DNA from: Nonomuraea sp. PA05
GTDB taxonomy: Bacteria > Actinomycetota > Actinomycetes > Streptosporangiales > Streptosporangiaceae
DNA length: 55,589 nt
NCBI RefSeq assembly: GCF_008086045.1
Contig: NZ_VSEY01000063.1
Coordinates: forward strand, 1-55,589
Direction: 5' to 3'
Shown: piece by piece, positions 17,647-26,534 of the stretch
Layout of the letters: each line of letters begins with the position of its first letter
How positions within the stretch are numbered: position 1 is the first letter of the stretch
The notes under the pieces: generated by a model
Told to the model about the DNA's origin: nothing
Seen by the model: the letters and a program-made list of their open reading frames with translations, nothing else
Database searches by the model: none
Position numbers and translations under genes: made by a program

Positions 17647-18987
17647 ATGGCGACACAAGGGGCAGCAAGGATAGATGTCGAGCTCGCCCTGCGGCAGGAG
17701 TCCGACCCGGTGCCCGCCGGTCGTGCCGAGCAGATCGCCGCGGTGCTCCCGAAAGGGGTGCTGTTCGCGCCGCCGGCGCAGCCGCCCGCCGGGCAGGCAC
17801 GGGTGCCGCAGGCGGAGTGGCTCCTCACCTCCGCGTGGCCCTACCAGGGCCGCACCGCCACCGGCAGCGCCGCCGTCCACTACGCGGCAGGCCACGACCG
17901 CCTCATCCGGCCGATGATCCTCGCCGACGGCTTCGGCTACGGGCCCAGCGACGTGCCTGGCCTGTGGCACCACCTCAACACGCCCTACCCGCCCCACCAG
18001 CAGCGCCTCCTGGACCAGCTCCTCTCCCAGGGCATCGACGTCGTCCTGCTCGGCTTCGGCGCCCGGCACACGCACATCCAGGCCAACGCGGGCGTGGCGG
18101 CCACCTGCATCCGCCGCGCCATCAGCGAGCGGTCAGGCAACGCCCCGCTGATCGTCGGCGGCCTCGGCATGGGCGGGCTCGTCACCCGCTACGCGCTGGC
18201 CGAGATGGAGAACCGCCGCGAGGACCACCAGACCGCGACCTACCTGTCCTACGACACGCCGCACAACGGCGCGTGGATCCCCCTGATACTCCAGCAGCTC
18301 GCCCACTTCGCCCAGGCCTTCTCCCCGGCGGAACCCGGACAGGCGGCCCTGATCGCCAGCCCCGCCGCCCAGCAGCTCCTGTGGGCGTGGGTCGGCAGCG
18401 CCCGCTACTCGGGGCCCGTCGCCACCTCCAGCCCGCTGCGCACCGAGTTCCTGGAGGACCTGCGGCGCGTCGGCTGGTTCCCGGTCCGGCCGCGCAAGCT
18501 CGGCGTGGCCAACGGGGCCGCCGACGGCACCGGCAGGAACGTGCCACCCGACCACCTCGTCTTCGAGTGGAGCGAGCTGGGCGGCCTCGTCGGCGCCACC
18601 GTCCGCACCCAGCCGGAGCGCGGCCTCAACAGGCACGTCGGCGGCATGCGCGCGGTGCCGATGTGGGCGGGCAAGAGCTACACCAGCGACGTCCCGCCGT
18701 TCGACGGCGTGCCCGGCGGCACGCTGCCCCTGTACGGCACGCTCGCCGACAAACTGGGCGCGCCCATCGCCGGCCGGTACAGATCGGCCTGCTTCGTCCC
18801 CTCGGTGAGCGCCGTCGCCCTCCAGTACGACCCGCTCGACTGGCCGATCGACCTCTACACCGACATCACGTCCCTGTCGCCCGAGCAGAGCCAGCTCGAC
18901 GACTACCACTGCGACTCGCACAACTCCGAGCACGGCCAGGTGACCGGCGTCCTCGCCGACTGGATCCTGGGACAGCTCGGCAAGTAG
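17647..18987 (+). CDS. alpha/beta-hydrolase (lipase/PGAP1-like) with the nucleophile Ser replaced by Gly
   Basis: A 446-residue protein with an alpha/beta-hydrolase layout: a strand and oxyanion-type turn PMILADGFGYG near 90, and a nucleophile-elbow region PLIVGGLGMGGLVTRYAL near 168-185. Lipases have G-x-S-x-G at the elbow (typically GHSMGG). Here it reads GLGMGG, with Gly174 where Ser is expected. A late SEHGQ could hold the catalytic His. It is probably a non-hydrolytic member or one using another nucleophile. The ATG at 17647 follows AAAGG. Upstream in-frame GTGs (17611, or 17557) would add a Ser/Lys/Gly-rich stretch of unusual composition. P450 follows after 52 bases, so they may be cotranscribed. 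Confidence 0.75.
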   Translation: MATQGAARIDVELALRQESDPVPAGRAEQIAAVLPKGVLFAPPAQPPAGQARVPQAEWLLTSAWPYQGRTATGSAAVHYAAGHDRLIRPMILADGFGYGPSDVPGLWHHLNTPYPPHQQRLLDQLLSQGIDVVLLGFGARHTHIQANAGVAATCIRRAISERSGNAPLIVGGLGMGGLVTRYALAEMENRREDHQTATYLSYDTPHNGAWIPLILQQLAHFAQAFSPAEPGQAALIASPAAQQLLWAWVGSARYSGPVATSSPLRTEFLEDLRRVGWFPVRPRKLGVANGAADGTGRNVPPDHLVFEWSELGGLVGATVRTQPERGLNRHVGGMRAVPMWAGKSYTSDVPPFDGVPGGTLPLYGTLADKLGAPIAGRYRSACFVPSVSAVALQYDPLDWPIDLYTDITSLSPEQSQLDDYHCDSHNSEHGQVTGVLADWILGQLGK

Positions 18988-19039
18988 CGGCGACGCGGCG
19001 GGTCCCGGCCGCCCGCCGCCCGTCCTCCCCGGAGCGTCC

Positions 19040-20245
19040 ATGCTGAACGAGATGCTGCCGGAATACGAAGGGCTGCTGTCCGACCCCTACCCGGCCTACG
19101 CCGACCTGCGGGCGTCCGGCGCTCTCCGGCGGGTGACCATGCGCAACGGCCTGTACGGCCGGCTCGTCACCCGCTACGACGACGCCCGCGCCGCGCTCGC
19201 CGACCCACGGCTGAGCAAAGACCCGCGCCACGCGCCCGCCGACTGGCGGGCGGCGGGGCGCGGGCGTCCGCTGGAGGACCGGTCGGGGCTGGGCACCCAC
19301 CTGCTCACCACCGACCCGCCCGAGCACACCCGGCTGCGCCGCGTGGTGTCCGGGTTCTTCACGCCGCGCCGGCTGGCGCTGCTGCGGCCCGGCATCGAGG
19401 CGTCCGCCCGCGCGCTCGCCGCCGGGCTGCGGTCCGGCGCCGACCTGGTACGCGACTTCGCCTCGCCGCTGCAGTCCGGGGTGATCTGCGACGTGCTCGG
19501 GGTGCCGCCGGCCGATCGCGGGGACTTCCAGCGGTGGACGGCCGCCGTGGTGTCGTCGCAGCCCGACGCCCCCGACGCCAGGCCCGCCGCGCTGCGGGAG
19601 CTGGGCGCGTACGTGCGCGGGCTGGTCGAGGGCAAACGGCGGGCCCCCGGGGACGACGTGATCAGCGCCATGACCGCGGCGGCCGAGGACGGCGACCGGC
19701 TCGGCGAGGACGAGCTGCTCGCGATGATCTTCCTGCTGCTCGTGGCCGGGTACGAGACCACCGTCGGGCTCGTCGGGCTGGGCACGTACACGCTGCTGCG
19801 CCACCCGGAGGCGCTGGCACTGCTGCGCGCCCAGCCCGGGCTCATCGAGCCCGCCGTGGAGGAGCTCCTGCGGCACGACAGCCCCGTGGAGCTGGCCACC
19901 TGGCGCTTCACCCTGGAGCCTGTGGAGATCGGCGGGGAGTGGTTGCCCGCCGGGGAGCCCGTCCTGGTGGCGCTCGCCGCCGCCAACCGGGACCCGGACC
20001 GCTTTCCCCGGCCCGACGTGCCCGACCTCACCCGGCAGGACAACGGGCACCTCAGCTTCGGGCACGGGCCGCACTACTGCCTGGGGGCGCTGCTGGCCCG
20101 CCTCGTCGGGCGGGCGGCGCTGGCGGAGGTCGTCCGGCTGCCTGGGCTGGCGCCGGCCGTGCCCGTTGAGCGGTTGCGGTGGCGCGCCAGCCTCACGGTG
20201 CGGGGGCCGCTCGAACTGCCCGTGACGTTCGGCCGGCACCACTAG
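19040..20245 (+). CDS. cytochrome P450 (bacterial class I, CYP105/107-like)
   Basis: A soluble 401-residue monooxygenase. The I-helix oxygen-activation motif AGYETT is at 236-241, the K-helix ExxR at 275-278 (ELLR), and the haem-binding loop FGHGPHYCLG has its thiolate Cys347. The B-C loop sequence DPPEHTRLRRVVSGFFTPRR is typical of actinomycete drug-metabolising or biosynthetic P450s. No ferredoxin or reductase gene is adjacent. The upstream lipase-like gene is the only candidate partner. Substrate cannot be predicted from sequence. Confidence 0.93.
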   Translation: MLNEMLPEYEGLLSDPYPAYADLRASGALRRVTMRNGLYGRLVTRYDDARAALADPRLSKDPRHAPADWRAAGRGRPLEDRSGLGTHLLTTDPPEHTRLRRVVSGFFTPRRLALLRPGIEASARALAAGLRSGADLVRDFASPLQSGVICDVLGVPPADRGDFQRWTAAVVSSQPDAPDARPAALRELGAYVRGLVEGKRRAPGDDVISAMTAAAEDGDRLGEDELLAMIFLLLVAGYETTVGLVGLGTYTLLRHPEALALLRAQPGLIEPAVEELLRHDSPVELATWRFTLEPVEIGGEWLPAGEPVLVALAAANRDPDRFPRPDVPDLTRQDNGHLSFGHGPHYCLGALLARLVGRAALAEVVRLPGLAPAVPVERLRWRASLTVRGPLELPVTFGRHH

Positions 20246-20323
20246 CACCGCCTGCCTCGGCCGGCGCCGGTAGTTCGGGCTGGCTCTGGCCGGCGGGGCG
20301 GGCCAGGGGAGCCGGTCAGGAGG

Positions 20324-20416
20324 TGCGGCGGCAGGCGTCGCGCCGGGCAGGGCGTGCGGCGGCAGGCGTCGCGCCGGGCAGGGCGTGCGGCGGCAGGCGT
20401 CGCGCCGGGCAGGGCG
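20324..20416. repeat. three tandem 31-bp units in the P450/LCP convergent gap
   Basis: Copies at 20324-20354, 20355-20385 and 20386-20416, nearly identical, core GCGGCGGCAGGCGTCGCGCC. The last copy ends two bases before the stop of the LCP gene (20419). There are no unique spacers and the unit length is not a multiple of three, so it is neither CRISPR nor a coding repeat. Confidence 0.9.
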
Positions 20417-20418
20417 GG

Positions 20419-22404
20419 TCAGAGGCCGCAGAGCTCGTCGAGGGACTGGGCGCCGGACTTCTGGCTGTTGCGGGTCGGCGTCTGCGTGGGGGTGGCCGTG
20501 CGGGGCTTGGCGGGCGTGGAGGCGGTCACGCTGGGCGAGGCGCTCACGTTGGCCGTCTGGGCGCGGCGGGCGGGCCTGAGCGAGTCGTTGACGGCCTTCT
20601 TCGTGGCCGTACGGATCTTGGCCCAGTCGGGGCGGCCCGAGTAGAACTCCGGCGGCACGAACTGGAGGCTGGTGATCTTGGCGTCCTTGACCTTGACCGC
20701 CAGCTCCACCAGCGGCTGCAGCAGGCTCTCCGGGATGTTCGTCTGCGCCAGCCGCTTGGCCGCGCCCGCGATCCTCTCGAACCTGCTCAGGATCACCGTC
20801 GGGGTCGCCTGCTGGGCGAACGCGCCGATGACGCAGCGCTGGCGGGACATCCGGGAGAAGTCGTCGCTGCCGACGCGCGAACGGCCGTACCACAGGGCCT
20901 GCTCGCCCGTCAGCTTCCGGTAGCCCGCCTTGATGGTGCCGGCGGTGCCGTAGAGGCCGCCCCACTTGACGTCCTGCTCCACCTTGATCTTGAGGCCGCC
21001 GATGGCGTCCACCAGGTCGGCGAAGCCGTACATGTTCATCAGCATGTAGTAGTCGATGTGCAGGCCGAGCGTGTAGCCGATGGCGTCCATCAGCGCGCGC
21101 GGGCCCTTGTTCCTGCCGCCCATGAGCTGAGGGTTGTCGTTGGCGTACTGCCAGACCTCGTTCAGCAGGCCGCCGTTCGGCAGCTCGGCCATGAACCCGT
21201 TCGGGAACTGCTTGTGCAGCGGTGAGGAGGACGGGAAGCGCACGTGCTGCAGGTTGCGCGGCAGGCTGAACAGGACCGTGGTGCCGGTCTTGAGGTCCAC
21301 GCTGGCCACGTTCATGCTGTCGGTGCGGACGCCGGTCCTGTTGCCGGCCGCGTCGCCGCCGATCAGGAGGAAGTTGACGCGGTCCTTCCCGTTCCAGGGG
21401 TCCTCGGGGTTGTGCGTCACCTGGGGGTCCTCGGGGTCGGGCGCCGAGGGGAAGATCGACTTGATCGCGTCGCGGGCGGTCACGACGTAGTTGGCGGTCA
21501 ACGCGAACGGCGACATGACCGCCACGCACAGCACGCCGACCACGATGCCGGTGAAGATCTGGCCCTGCTGGTTCAGCTTGTTCGGGCCCAGCGCCACGTA
21601 CGAGGTCGTCAGGACCGCGAACCACGCCAGCGCCAGCACCGAGGCGATCACCACCACCAGCATCATGTTGCTGCTGTTGGCCAGCCAGGACGCGTTCGCC
21701 AGGTTCCCCGCCACGCTCAGGCCCAGGGCCAGGGCGACCAGCAGGAGCACCGCGTACACGCTGATCAGCACCAGGCCGGTACGGCGGTGCCCGGCCCGCA
21801 GATGCGCGGCGCCGGGCACGACGGCGGACAGGGCCGTCCAGCCGAGGACGGCGCCGGGGGTCAGCGGCTTGGCGAAACGCGGGGCTTTCGAACCGGGGCG
21901 GCCTTTGCCGGGTTTGCCGGGCTTGCCTGGTCCACCGGAACCGCCGGAGTTGCCGGGGCGGCCTGGCCCACCGGAACCGCCGGAGTTGCCGGGTCGGCCG
22001 GAGTCGCGGGGGCCGCCGGAGTTGCCGGGGCGTCGGGAGTCGCGGGTGCCGCTGTTGTCGCTGGAGCGGGGGGACTCGCCGGGCGCGCCTGAGGCGTTCG
22101 GTGCGTCGCCCGGGGCGTCGGCAGGGCGACCGGCGACGAGCTTCCCGGGGGCAGGGACCTCGGACGCCGATGCTCCGCTCGCGCGGGAGGCCGGAGCGCC
22201 GGCCGCGCGGGGCCCGGACGCGCCGGAACCGGGAGCGTCAGGACCCGGAGCCCGGGACGGGGCGCCAGGGCCCGGGGCGCCAGGGCCCGGGGCGCCAGGG
22301 CCCGGGGCGGGCTGGGCGCTCGCGCCGGAATTCGTCCGCGATCGTCGCGTGGGGCGCCGTTTCCTGCCTTCCGGCGCGGGATCTACCCCATCGCGATTAC
22401 TCAC
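20419..22404 (-). CDS. LytR-CpsA-Psr (LCP) family glycopolymer transferase with a long disordered N-terminus
   Basis: 661 residues. Residues 1-190 are low-complexity Gly/Ala/Pro/Ser. About four membrane helices follow at 200-345 (TPGAVLGWTALSAVVPG..., TGLVLISVYAVLLLVALAL..., MMLVVVIASVLALAWFAV, IFTGIVVGVLCVAVM). Then comes the extracytoplasmic LCP domain: NFLLIGGD, RTDSMNVASVDLKTGTTVLFSLPRNL, and YYMLMNMYGFADLVDAIGG, with the conserved Arg/Asp residues that bind lipid pyrophosphate. LCP enzymes attach teichoic acid, arabinogalactan or capsule chains to peptidoglycan. Usual LCP proteins have one membrane helix, so the multi-helix N-terminus is an actinomycete variant. The start GTG at 22404 follows AAGGAG. 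Confidence 0.88.
   Translation of the reverse strand: MSNRDGVDPAPEGRKRRPTRRSRTNSGASAQPAPGPGAPGPGAPGPGAPSRAPGPDAPGSGASGPRAAGAPASRASGASASEVPAPGKLVAGRPADAPGDAPNASGAPGESPRSSDNSGTRDSRRPGNSGGPRDSGRPGNSGGSGGPGRPGNSGGSGGPGKPGKPGKGRPGSKAPRFAKPLTPGAVLGWTALSAVVPGAAHLRAGHRRTGLVLISVYAVLLLVALALGLSVAGNLANASWLANSSNMMLVVVIASVLALAWFAVLTTSYVALGPNKLNQQGQIFTGIVVGVLCVAVMSPFALTANYVVTARDAIKSIFPSAPDPEDPQVTHNPEDPWNGKDRVNFLLIGGDAAGNRTGVRTDSMNVASVDLKTGTTVLFSLPRNLQHVRFPSSSPLHKQFPNGFMAELPNGGLLNEVWQYANDNPQLMGGRNKGPRALMDAIGYTLGLHIDYYMLMNMYGFADLVDAIGGLKIKVEQDVKWGGLYGTAGTIKAGYRKLTGEQALWYGRSRVGSDDFSRMSRQRCVIGAFAQQATPTVILSRFERIAGAAKRLAQTNIPESLLQPLVELAVKVKDAKITSLQFVPPEFYSGRPDWAKIRTATKKAVNDSLRPARRAQTANVSASPSVTASTPAKPRTATPTQTPTRNSQKSGAQSLDELCGL
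22261..22305 (-). repeat. three exact 15-bp repeats in the LCP N-terminus
   Basis: GGCGCCAGGGCCCGG repeated without change at 22261-22275, 22276-22290 and 22291-22305, encoding a Gly-Ala-Pro-Gly-Pro pentad. Further related Pro/Gly-Asn-Ser-Gly repeats occupy about 21900-22060. All are in frame. Confidence 0.9.
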
Positions 22405-22538
22405 ACCTGGCTCCTTACACGCCTACCAGGCAAAACCCTCGTTTTGCCCCCCGATCGGCACAAGATTGCCAGGATTCTAGTCCCCATACCTGGACATCAG
22501 AGACATGTGCCCAACCTGAGATGAACGCCACTGGTCCA

Positions 22539-24059
22539 TCAGGAGACCGTAGAAGACGGCGCCATCCACGTATTGCACTGGTATGCCTTGTCTCTCTCCC
22601 ACCCCTGCCGGAACCACCGCCCGCTGTTCACCGGCTTGCCGTGGTCGCGCGGATATCCCGGATGGTCGCCCACCTGACTGAAGAACCAGAACAGCCGGCT
22701 GCGGTTGGCCGTGTTCACCGGGTACGACGAGGCGACCGACCGCATCCACATGGCCCCGAAGCAGTTGGCCTGCAGCTCCAGTCGCCGGCTGAGCGCGAGC
22801 TTGCCGCTCTGGCTGCTGGAGTCGAGCGTCGCCGACCACCAGGAGTTCATCAGCCCCGTGAGGTTCTGGACGTGGTGACCGTACTCGTGGGCCATCATGC
22901 CGATGATGCCGCCGTGCCAGGAGATGATCTGGCCGTAGCCGGCGGCGTTGCCGCGACCCCTGGCCATGGCCGAGGTGGAGGCGTAGATGGTGTTGTTCTG
23001 CGGGCAGTAGTACGGCACGGTGCTGCCCGCCGACGGGTAGTCGCCGCAGGCGCCACGGCCGCCCTGGGCCGCGATGGCGTACCTGGGCGGGCTGAACTTG
23101 AAGCCCTGCTTCTCCAGCACCGGCTTCCAGGCCCGGTCCATGCACGCGCCGGTCTTGATGATCAGCGACTTGAGCTGGCTGTGGCTGAAGATGCTGGCGT
23201 TGCCGGCCCGGCAGTTCAGCCTCGGCAGCGTGCCCGCCCGGTAGACGCTGTTGTTCTTCAGGCTCGTGTTGACCGTCACCTGCGCGGGCGGCGTGACGGT
23301 GGTCGACGGCTCGTCGTCGTCCTCGGACGGCGTCGGCTGCGGCTCCTGGCTGCGCGTCGGAGCGGGCTCGTCGTCATCGTCGCTGGGCCGGGCCGACGGG
23401 TCGTAGGACGGCTCGTCGGACGGGTCGTAGGTCGGGACCGCGACCGGCGTGGAGGTCTCGGAAGTGGACGAGGCGGAGATCATCACCGCGCCGATGACGA
23501 TCAGCACGAACAGCGCCGCCAGCGACCCGAACACGGCGCCGAGCACGCCGAGCGCGCCCATCCCCGACTTCCTGGGCTGTGGCGGCCGGTGCCACTGCTG
23601 CGGCGGCATGGGCGGGGGTGGCGGCGGCGGGGGAGGGGGCGCGGGCTGCCGATACGGTTGCTGACCGTAGGGCGGCTGACCCTGCGGAGGCTGCCCGTAA
23701 GGCTGCTGCCCGTGCTGGGGCTGCCCGTGCTGGGGCTGCCCGTGCTGGGGCTGCCCGTGCTGGGGCTGCCCGTAGGGAGGCTGAGGGTACGGGGGCTGAG
23801 GGTACGGGGGCTGAGGGTACGGGGGCTGCGGGTACGGCTGCCCCTGCGGGTGGGTCGGCTGCTGCTGGTACGGGTTCCTCTGCGGCGGCGCGGGCGGCGG
23901 GGGCGGCGGCGGGTACGCCCCGCCCTGCGGCTGCGGCTGCCGGTGTCCCGGCGGGGGTTGCGGCTGCCGGTGCCCGGGCGGCGGCCAGGGCAACGAGGGG
24001 GGCCGCTGGGGCTGCCCTGGCCCCTGTGGCGGGGGTGGATACTGCCCGTTCCCTGTCAC
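22539..24059 (-). CDS. YpfJ-like neutral zinc metallopeptidase with a Pro/Gln/Tyr-rich N-terminus
   Basis: 506 residues: a cytosolic low-complexity start of about 165 residues (repeats of P-Q-H-G-Q and P-Y-P-Q-P), one membrane helix near 172-195 (LGVLGAVFGSLAALFVLIVIGAVMI), an acidic/Ser linker, and an extracellular domain of the putative neutral zinc metallopeptidase family (PF04228). The zinc site is HEYGHH, with His391, Glu392 and His395, and a later LELQANCFGAMW supplies the third ligand Glu. YPxCPxNNTIY-type segments and cysteines suggest disulfides outside the cell. The start GTG at 24059 follows GGGGAG. It is 134 bases upstream of the LCP start and may share an envelope role. Confidence 0.9.
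   Translation of the reverse strand: MTGNGQYPPPPQGPGQPQRPPSLPWPPPGHRQPQPPPGHRQPQPQGGAYPPPPPPPAPPQRNPYQQQPTHPQGQPYPQPPYPQPPYPQPPYPQPPYGQPQHGQPQHGQPQHGQPQHGQQPYGQPPQGQPPYGQQPYRQPAPPPPPPPPPPMPPQQWHRPPQPRKSGMGALGVLGAVFGSLAALFVLIVIGAVMISASSTSETSTPVAVPTYDPSDEPSYDPSARPSDDDDEPAPTRSQEPQPTPSEDDDEPSTTVTPPAQVTVNTSLKNNSVYRAGTLPRLNCRAGNASIFSHSQLKSLIIKTGACMDRAWKPVLEKQGFKFSPPRYAIAAQGGRGACGDYPSAGSTVPYYCPQNNTIYASTSAMARGRGNAAGYGQIISWHGGIIGMMAHEYGHHVQNLTGLMNSWWSATLDSSSQSGKLALSRRLELQANCFGAMWMRSVASSYPVNTANRSRLFWFFSQVGDHPGYPRDHGKPVNSGRWFRQGWERDKAYQCNTWMAPSSTVS
23706..23825 (-). repeat. in-frame 15-bp repeat arrays in the metallopeptidase N-terminus
   Basis: Two arrays: CTGCCCGTGCTGGGG four times at 23706-23765 (encoding Pro-Gln-His-Gly-Gln), and CTGAGGGTACGGGGG three times at 23781-23825 (encoding Pro-Tyr-Pro-Gln-Pro). 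Copies within each array are identical, suggesting recent expansion. Confidence 0.92.
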
Positions 24060-24261
24060 CGTGTCTCCCCGTTCACCCCGTCGTCCGAAATGCAGGCATT
24101 TGCCGTACGACTAGTCGGACCCTTGCCAAATTTGGGGCAAAAGCATACTGATTTATCACCCGTCACGGATGTAGCAGTGCTCGGTTACAGTCCGAAATCA
24201 TTCGAGGTGATCTCCGCTATCTCCGGGTCCGGGCGGGGGGCGTTGTCCTAGCTTCATTTGC

Positions 24262-25131
24262 ATGAATCTCCAGCAGCTCCGCTATGTGGTCGCGACTGCG
24301 GAGCACCGCACCATGACCGACGCGGCCAGGTCGCTCTACATCGCGCAACCTGCGCTCTCGCGCGCGATCCGCGACCTCGAGCGCGAGCTCGGCATGACAC
24401 TGTTCGCGCGTTCCGGACGCGGGGTGGTCGTCACCACGCAGGGACGCCGGGTGGTCAAGCTGGCGAGGGAGGCACTCGACGCCGTACACGAGATCGAGGG
24501 CCTGGCCAACCAGACCGCTCCCACCGACGCGGAGCTCCGCATCGCGTCCACCCCCAGCCTCGAGCCAGGCCTCGCAGGGCGGCTGCTGCCCGCCTACGCG
24601 GCCGAGCATCCAGGCGTCCGTGTGCACATCGTGCGCTGTGACGGCAGAGACGGCGTCGTCAGCGCCATCAGGGACCAGCGGGCCGACCTCGGCCTCACGG
24701 ACCTGCCCGTGCCCACCGATCTCATCACCCACCCCCTCGAACGGCAGGAGATCGTGCTGATCTCCCCGCCAGGGCTCGAACTGCCCAACCCGGTGCCGAT
24801 GGGCAAGCTGCACGGCATGCGCCTGGCGCTTCCCGCCCGCGGCAGCATGCGGCGCAGGGAGCTCGACGCGATGTTCGGCAAGTACGCGGTCACCCCGGTG
24901 GTCGTGCTCGAGACCGACGAACGCAACGGCTGGCTCAACGCCGTCCGCGCCGGGCAGGCGTCGCTGCTGTGGTACCGCGGCATGGCCGAACAGGCCGGAC
25001 GCGCGGGCCTGGTGGTGCGCTCGCTCGAACCCGCGGTGCGTCGCGTCATCGCCGTCGTGCACGCCCGCCGCCGGCTGCCGCTGATCGCCCAGGACTTCCT
25101 GGCCACCGCGGAGAAGGGAACCGCCGCCTGA
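24262..25131 (+). CDS. LysR-family transcriptional regulator
   Basis: A 289-residue regulator with the standard N-terminal winged helix (MNLQQLRYVVATAEHRTMTDAARSLYIAQPALSRAIRDLE) and a periplasmic-binding-type effector domain from about residue 88. It stands divergently from the metallopeptidase gene across 202 bases. LysR proteins usually control a neighbouring divergent gene, but a link to the peptidase is only positional. A CCAAATTTGG palindrome at 24127-24136 lies in the gap. The ATG at 24262 has no clear ribosome site, so a leaderless transcript is possible. Effector unknown. Confidence 0.9.
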   Translation: MNLQQLRYVVATAEHRTMTDAARSLYIAQPALSRAIRDLERELGMTLFARSGRGVVVTTQGRRVVKLAREALDAVHEIEGLANQTAPTDAELRIASTPSLEPGLAGRLLPAYAAEHPGVRVHIVRCDGRDGVVSAIRDQRADLGLTDLPVPTDLITHPLERQEIVLISPPGLELPNPVPMGKLHGMRLALPARGSMRRRELDAMFGKYAVTPVVVLETDERNGWLNAVRAGQASLLWYRGMAEQAGRAGLVVRSLEPAVRRVIAVVHARRRLPLIAQDFLATAEKGTAA

Positions 25132-25251
25132 ATCCTTTGGGAACGATCCATTTCCTGTCTCGCGCCACCTGACGGAGCACGCGGACAGCAGCAGCCACGT
25201 GGGGCCCGGCATCGGCGCCGCGCCCCTGATGGCCGCCGGACAACCGTCCGA

Positions 25252-26403
25252 TCACCACTGACCCGAGATGCGCAGCACCTCCCCGGACCCCGCCAGCGTC
25301 CCCTTGTTGGACACGTAGTACGCGCCGTCCGGCCCGGCCGCCACACCCGTGGGCGTGAACAGGCCATCCCCGGCGATGAGCGTCCTGGTGCCGTCGCGCT
25401 CGACGCGGTGCAGCGCCCCCGCCGGGTCGCCCGACAGCAGCCCGTTGGCGGCGATCTCCAGCACCAGCAGCCGGCCGCGCCGGTCGAAGGTGATGTCCAC
25501 GATGTTGGTGAAGCCGGAGGCGTACACCGCAGGCGGCTCACCCGGCGCCAGGCGCCACACGCCGGCTCCTCCCACGGGGAAGGGGAAGCCGGTGAGCTGG
25601 CCTGCGTACAGGGCCCCGTCGGGGCCGCGGGCCACGCTCGTGGGCACCGGGTGCATCGGGACCTCGCCGCCGCCGGGGCCGGGCACGAGACGGACGTCGA
25701 ACACGGCGACCGTCGAGATCCGGCCTCCCGGGCCCACCCGCAGCAGGTCGTTGGCGCCCGCGTCCACGACCAGCGCGCCTGAGCCGTGCGGCAGCACCGC
25801 GTACGGCTGACTGTCCGGGCCGGTGCCCGGCTGGCCCTGGTCGGGGTCGTTCGCGGCCTCGTACGCGCCGAGGTCGGCGACGCTCCTCCACCGCTTGCCG
25901 GACGCCTTGACCAGCGTGGCGATGGCCGCCCCATCCCGGCCGAGCTGCGCGCGCCTGGCCGGGTCGGTGCCCAGCCCGACCGGGATGAGGAGCCCGCCGT
26001 GCGTCGCGGCCACGTCGTGGGCCCCGAGCACCTCGCTGAGGTTCGGCGTGCCGAGCGACGGCAGGCCGGTCACCACCCGGCGCTGGCCGCCCTTCGAGAC
26101 GGCCGTCACGGCGCCTGTGGGGCCGAGGCAGAACGTCTGGTTCTGGGCGCCGACGATGCACGGGCCGGGGCCGCCTCTGCCCGCCTCGGCCACGTAGAGG
26201 ACGCCGTCGGGGCCGAAGTTCAGCCCCCGGGGGTTGTCCAGGCCTGAGGCGATCACCGTCATGGACGGGGTCCGGGTCTGAGCGGCCGTGAGGCTTGCCG
26301 CCAGGGTGGGCGAAGGCGTGGCGGCCACGGCGGACGCGAGGCTCGCCGCGAGGGCGGCGGCCGGGATGACGCGGCGCGAGGGCCGCCCGCGTGCTGCACG
26401 CAT
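25252..26403 (-). CDS. secreted ScyD/ScyE-family beta-propeller protein
   Basis: A 383-residue exported protein: an Arg-rich N-terminus and hydrophobic signal region (RRVIPAAALAASLASAVAATPSPTLAA), then repeated NHL/strictosidine-synthase-like blades such as LDNPRGLNFGPDGVLYVAEAG, PTSVARGPDGALYAGQL and PTGVAAGPDGAYYVSNKG. The ScyD/ScyE name comes from cyanobacterial scytonemin clusters, but in actinomycetes these proteins are widespread and uncharacterised. There is no pathway context here: a LysR gene lies on one side and a histidine kinase on the other. It probably binds a ligand outside the cell. Confidence 0.82.
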   Translation of the reverse strand: MRAARGRPSRRVIPAAALAASLASAVAATPSPTLAASLTAAQTRTPSMTVIASGLDNPRGLNFGPDGVLYVAEAGRGGPGPCIVGAQNQTFCLGPTGAVTAVSKGGQRRVVTGLPSLGTPNLSEVLGAHDVAATHGGLLIPVGLGTDPARRAQLGRDGAAIATLVKASGKRWRSVADLGAYEAANDPDQGQPGTGPDSQPYAVLPHGSGALVVDAGANDLLRVGPGGRISTVAVFDVRLVPGPGGGEVPMHPVPTSVARGPDGALYAGQLTGFPFPVGGAGVWRLAPGEPPAVYASGFTNIVDITFDRRGRLLVLEIAANGLLSGDPAGALHRVERDGTRTLIAGDGLFTPTGVAAGPDGAYYVSNKGTLAGSGEVLRISGQW

Positions 26404-26534
26404 GCCCCGTGCGTAACACGGCGGGCGCCCGGTGACCAGGGTCCTGTCCCCAAGGTGACAGGAATGGTCTGGGGACGCGTGACCCGGCCACGCATCGGAG
26501 GCGGACGGCTGCGGGCCGGGGTCAGGCGGGCCGT

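Noticed and set aside
19040..20245. P450, SARP and FAD monooxygenase as parts of a biosynthetic gene cluster
   Set aside because: They are 30 kb apart with housekeeping and carbon-metabolism genes between, and no synthase or core enzyme is present.
20324..20416. CRISPR-like array
   Set aside because: The 31-bp copies are directly adjacent with no spacers, and there are no cas genes.
24127..24136. CCAAATTTGG as LysR operator
   Set aside because: A perfect but short palindrome without the T-N11-A layout. Position alone is not enough.
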